Assembly (NCBI GenBank): GCA_950295325.1
Contig: OX485807.1
Coordinates: 48,908,796-48,948,439, forward strand
Length of the DNA: 39,644 nucleotides
Direction: 5' to 3'
Source of the DNA: Polytrichum commune
Taxonomy: Eukaryota > Streptophyta > Polytrichopsida > Polytrichales > Polytrichaceae
Positions 35,391-39,644 of this stretch are shown here, piece by piece. Both the position numbers and the translations under genes were made by a program. The first letter of the stretch is position 1; each line of letters starts with the position of its first letter. Below the pieces are notes generated by a model. It saw nothing but the letters and a program-made list of their open reading frames with translations. It was not told the DNA's origin and ran no database searches.

Positions 35391-35887
35391 GGCCACTTCA
35401 CACACGAGACTAAGAGCCCATGACCATTACACTTCAAGCACTCTCATTGGTGGAAAAGGCAGAGCCAATTCAAGTTCACTTCACACTACGTTTGAGGGAC
35501 CAATGAAGTATGTGAATGCAGGATGGATGTTAAGGTTACATAAATCCCCACATGGCATCGAATGGATCACATTTCATGGTCACTTGGACTATTTTCAAAC
35601 CCCACCTCTTGGAGGTAGGCCTAACACAAAATCAGGGGACCACCGCCCTCCGAACGCTCACAACCGTTGGTTTATTCTATTCTATCACGTATGAGGACCC
35701 GCATGAATAGAGATGCATTGAAATAGCATTTGGTTGAGGACCCGGTCACATGTGACTTCACACTACACTTGAGGGTCCGTGACCACACTATGTGACGTTG
35801 GAGGTGTGTTGGGACGGCCTTCGGACACGTTCTTTTGGGCTCTCACAATTTCATGGTCACGGCTCTTGGCTCGTGTGTGAAGTGGCC
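35391..35887 (-). mobile_element. ~500-bp TIR family, copy B (both ends)
   Basis: GGCCACTTCACACACGAG plus AAGAGCC and TGACCAT at the left end are mirrored at the right end, giving inverted ends of about 36 bp. The trinucleotide or tetranucleotide CTCA lies on both sides (35385-35390 region and after 35890), a possible but weak target duplication. The open frames at 35374-35694 and 35792-36136 lie on this element and have no transposase motif, so it is non-autonomous. Confidence 0.85.
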
Positions 35888-38474
35888 CCTCATATACAAT
35901 ACGTTAAGCCCCTCTCCAATCCTTTAGGGGCATCACACTCCCCAATGGAATACTCCTTCCATTGTTTGTGTACGTGGGAAGTTATTAAGCGTACTCTGCC
36001 AAGGCCTTTTGATCCCTCTGTGGCCTTTTCAAATTCGCCTATGGACGCGCACCATACACAAGGTAGCCGTAGACGGCCTTGTTGTCTGTCTCTTGAATTT
36101 CGTAACCATTTTTCGAACTTCCTTTATCGATACTAGTACCCACATACAAAGTCAAACAGGATAAAAAAAACTAAATTTAAATTTTAAAAAATTAAGAAAG
36201 TTCACTTGTAGTTAATTAGCCGCAGAGACAGAAATTGTTGTTAGAAAACTTGCACTTTGGTTGGGAGAAGTGGTCATTTGGGGTTCATATATAGCATTAC
36301 ACATCTCCTTGGCTGCGTTCCATGGGACTTTGTACCATATGAGAGTAATTCTCTTCCAATTGTGAGGTTCCCTGTTTATGGGGAGCACTTATGATGTGTA
36401 TTGTGAACGTTTCGATGAGCAGTTGTAAATTATCGAAGTACTTTAATCACAACCTCTTTCTTTGGAAAGAGACCATCACGTGGACGCTTAGTAATGTTAT
36501 GTCAATTTGATAGTGGGTTTGCATTTGGATGGGTGTTGCGGTACAAATGTTGTTATATGTGGATGTCAAAAAGTGTAGCTTTCCAAAACAACAAACTATC
36601 ACTACCTAGCAAAAGCCAAATCCCTTATATTCAAGTTATGTTAACCTCGAGACTTTGCGTGTATGAAGATCCACATCACATCCAAAAGCGTTTAAAATTC
36701 TAATCTTTTGAGCAACAAACAAGGTGGATGAGATTGTAGTAATCCCTTTGCCCAATGTGAGGCGTGGTTGGATCGGAATCATTCCGAGATACATTACAAT
36801 TGCACATCATTCTCACGACCTAGCACATGGGATCCCAAAGGGATATGTCAAATCTAGACATAATTGCAAAATTTGGACATTTTGGTTGCTTCAATTCTAT
36901 CATAGGATCCCATGATACACTTACGATATACCTAAATTATATGGAAGATGTGTGAATCCTTAGTAATTACATGAATTTTATGTTGTTAAAATATGATTAA
37001 AAAATATTTTATTTTTATGTTAATTATACATAATAAATATTGAATAATGAAGTACAATCAAAACAACTGCTATAATATTAGCATTATCAAGTCTACATAT
37101 TCCGTTGGAGGATCTTATCATAAAATCTTATTGTAGGATCTTATGATATAATTCAACATGTTATAATTATGAACTTGGACTTAATCCCATTTTACTTATA
37201 TATGCGTTCACGTGTATTGTCAAATTTTTAACTTTTTCTTTTTTCCACCCGACTTTGAAATAAATATAAAATTCTGAAATGAAAACTATGTTGACATCCA
37301 AAACTGTTAGGGGGGCACGATGTTCACATGGTGAACATTCTCAAAATCAACATATACTTATTATGTAAGATTTAGGGTGTTGGTATTAGGTGATGTTTGG
37401 GGTTAAGGTGCTCCTACCTTAGGAAACGACATGAGGCTATTGATGTTGTCTATCAACCACACTCCATAATCTCAACTCAGGTTTGCATTTATGTTTGCGG
37501 ATTTGGTCAAGGGTGAACTCTCTCTCTCTCTCTCTCTCTCTCTACAATCGGGGGACCTATCAATACACATTTGTGGAATCAATACACATGCACTTCCAAT
37601 AACAACAACGGAATAAAGGGAAGGCCAATGTTTAGTCTAATATTTTGTTGATGTGTCATCATATTTTTGCTAATGCAACACAGACTTAAAGACATGTGAT
37701 CAATAAAAGATGAAATACAAGAAAACTAACCATATAACACCCACATAAGGTATGTGAACCTTATTTGGTCACTTTTCTCGATGAGTGAATCATCTTTGAG
37801 TGATTTGTGTTCAAGTGTGGATCTAAAAACAAACACATGAAAGACGACGGACGGTTTGAAACCTTTTTGAAAGGGTTTGGACTACGACCTTAGATGTCAT
37901 TAAGTACTCTAGACTCAATAGGCGACACAAATGGGGGAAGCTAGGTATTCATTTGAAGTACAAGCACATTTGCGCTTTTGATAATCATGACTTAATCAAG
38001 GACGTTCAAATATTTCGTTCAATTTTTGTTGATGCTTCATGATAGATTTGTTTTGCAACACAAGTTCCATTACTTAAATTTGAAGATGAAGAACATGAAG
38101 GAAGCCAACAAAATAATCCCCACACATCTCAACTAGAGATCACAGTCTACCACTACAAATTGCGTTTCCTTACCACTAGTTCTTTTCCATTGGGCAAATT
38201 TGCAAATCTATTAATATGGATTGAGAATCTAGTTAGTCATGAACCCATCAAGTGGAAGAGAACCAATGGCAAGAATTGTGACTCCCATAGTGTACGTGGC
38301 CCGTTTCATGAGGCCTGAGACATGATAGATAAGGTAGACAACGGGTATTCTGCCATGCTTCTTATTAGAACCCCTATATTTTTCAGTGGTATCTAGTTTG
38401 ATGCAACATATACCAAAGACATGGAATTAAAGAGATTGAACAACGTGTTTTAAATATGTTAACCCATTCTAGGC
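35888..38474. other. AT-rich intergenic, no supported gene
   Basis: Frames at 36494-36703 and 36724-36915 have no recognisable motif. A (TC)13 microsatellite lies at 37518-37543. Two AGGATC boxes with inverted CATGATA and TATCATA flanks (about 36903 and 37109) hint at another small element whose limits I cannot fix. Confidence 0.45.
37518..37543. repeat. (CT)13 microsatellite
   Basis: An uninterrupted CT run of 26 bases. Confidence 0.95.
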
Positions 38475-38715
38475 TCAATGGTCAACAACATTTGGGGGGG
38501 GGGGGGTGGGGTGGAAGCTATATGACCATTTAATGAGCACAAGAATTTTCACTTTGCTTCTAATAAGTTATTCATATGAGCTCTAAAAATCATGAGGAAA
38601 GTGGTACTGCCTCGATTTGGATTTGCTAACCATCTCTTACTAATTGCGCGTTCCACATCCTAGGAGAAACTGGGTTAGTTGGAACCTAAAGTAACCATTT
38701 AAGATCCAATATATA
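38475..38715 (+). repeat. Dispersed direct repeat, copy 2 (with 24520-24765)
   Basis: It matches the 24.5-kb copy over GGTCAACA, ATATGACCATTTAATGAGC, TTCATATGAGCT, CATGAGGAAAGTGG and TTTGCTAACCATCTC. A G-rich run (13 G at 38494-38506) replaces a TGATGAGGG stretch of the other copy. Confidence 0.65.
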
Positions 38716-39620
38716 GAAGAGGCTTCTATTCCCGATCAAGACCCCATCGGCAATTTCGATCATGCTAGGACGAGGTTACAACCATACCGGAACATGACAC
38801 ATGAGTTCCAATAGTGCCATGACACGTGTCTTGATTTTGAGTGCTAAAGGAAGGAGGAACGAGCAGTTATGGCATACTCTAGGCATTGACAATATACTCG
38901 AACCAACTTTTAACTTCAAAGATTCACAGTAGTTTCAATTCAAGCAATAAAACCACCGATTTTTCTTAACACAATCCTCATGATTTCTATCTTCCTACAC
39001 GAAATAATTTTGCACCGCCTTAAAATCCCTTAAGTGATCGATTATGAGCCGCCCCTACTCTCTACCTCCCCGAAACGAATGCCATAACTCTAACTCCCTT
39101 CTTTCTCCACGGCTTATGAGAGCCCATGCCACAATATCTAGCCACTGCAAAGCTGCCAGCCACTCACTCACGAAATGATTGGGTCGATAACTTAATGCAC
39201 TTGGCCCAACAAGGGGACACGCGTCATTTAAACCTAATTTTTTTAAAAGCGCCGAATCGTGGCAATGGCGAGTGTTTGAGCTTTGAAGTTCGAAAGCACG
39301 TCGAGCGAATTATTGGAGCAAGCAGGGCGAGTCGAGGCCCCGGATCCGGAGCTTGTGAGTCACTTGGTGATTATTAATGAGCCCGGTTGTCGCATGCTTG
39401 GACCCGGTTGATTTCGGAGACTTGGGAGCGAGTGAGAGAGTGAGTGTGAGAGAGAGAGAGAGAGAAAAAGAAAAACTTAAGTGCCAAGTGATGGCGGCGG
39501 GTGTGAAGCCCGAGGTGGGTCTTGTGTGGAGTTAAAGATGTGGCCACGCAAGTGAAGTTATGGAGTTGGAGACGTGGGACCGGAGGAGCCTCGGACTTTG
39601 TGTGTGTATTTCTATGTGAC
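38716..39620. other. Spacer, possible exon not recognised
   Basis: The stretch 39000-39480 is less AT-rich. It has a plus-strand open frame of 83 codons (39126-39377) ending in a charged, glycine-rich part. I see no domain, no clear splice sites and no start context that would support a gene. A GA microsatellite follows at 39448-39465. Confidence 0.35.
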
Positions 39621-39644
39621 GGTCACTTCACACACGAAACCGAG
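39621..39644. mobile_element. ~500-bp TIR family, copy D (terminus cut by window end)
   Basis: GGTCACTTCACACACGA followed by AACCGAG matches the family terminus with one change (GGTC for GGCC). The rest lies outside the window. Confidence 0.55.

Noticed and set aside
35374-36136. Two plus-strand open frames over 100 codons
   Set aside because: They fall largely on the ~500-bp TIR element and its flank and match no transposase motif.

Overview
The window looks like repeat-rich nuclear DNA of a eukaryote, most likely a plant of the streptophyte line, though not a species I can name. The clues are low gene density, many short terminal-inverted-repeat (TIR) elements (including a Tourist/Harbinger-type MITE with a TAA target duplication), long CT microsatellites, plant-like GT-AG splice signals, and a DEAH-box helicase remnant that still has intron borders. 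I see no prokaryotic operon layout, tRNA, rRNA or CRISPR array.

Layout. 0-4.3 kb: a decayed minus-strand gene of the DHX35 family of DEAH-box RNA helicases, followed by a short tandem duplication. 4.7-5.9 kb: a large GC-rich fold-back element with arms of about 340 bp and an exact 8-bp target duplication; a second small element sits in its loop. 6-12.6 kb: no credible gene, but several TIR elements, including a 403-bp Harbinger-type MITE beside one of two inverted copies of another family. 12.6-21.6 kb: the genic core. Two paralogous single-exon genes (14889-15770 and 20579-21532, plus strand) encode membrane-anchored proteins resembling GT25-type glycosyltransferases. Between them lies a complete but dead Tigger/pogo transposon (17388-19307) with perfect TIRs, TA target duplication and a broken transposase. 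21.6-39.6 kb: AT-rich intergenic DNA with MITEs, microsatellites and homopolymer tracts, and no protein gene I recognise.

The two glycosyltransferase-like proteins share a transmembrane anchor and the block INSWRFFF, followed by EDD in the first and DAN in the second. The downstream copy has therefore lost the acidic triplet that would be expected to bind metal and nucleotide-sugar, while its frame stays open. This is the most interesting biology here: an active/pseudoenzyme pair, or two copies of diverged function. The rest of the window is mainly a record of transposition. At least six short TIR families can be delimited by comparing copies inside the window, and most are probably non-autonomous. 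All family calls are by eye; no database search was possible.
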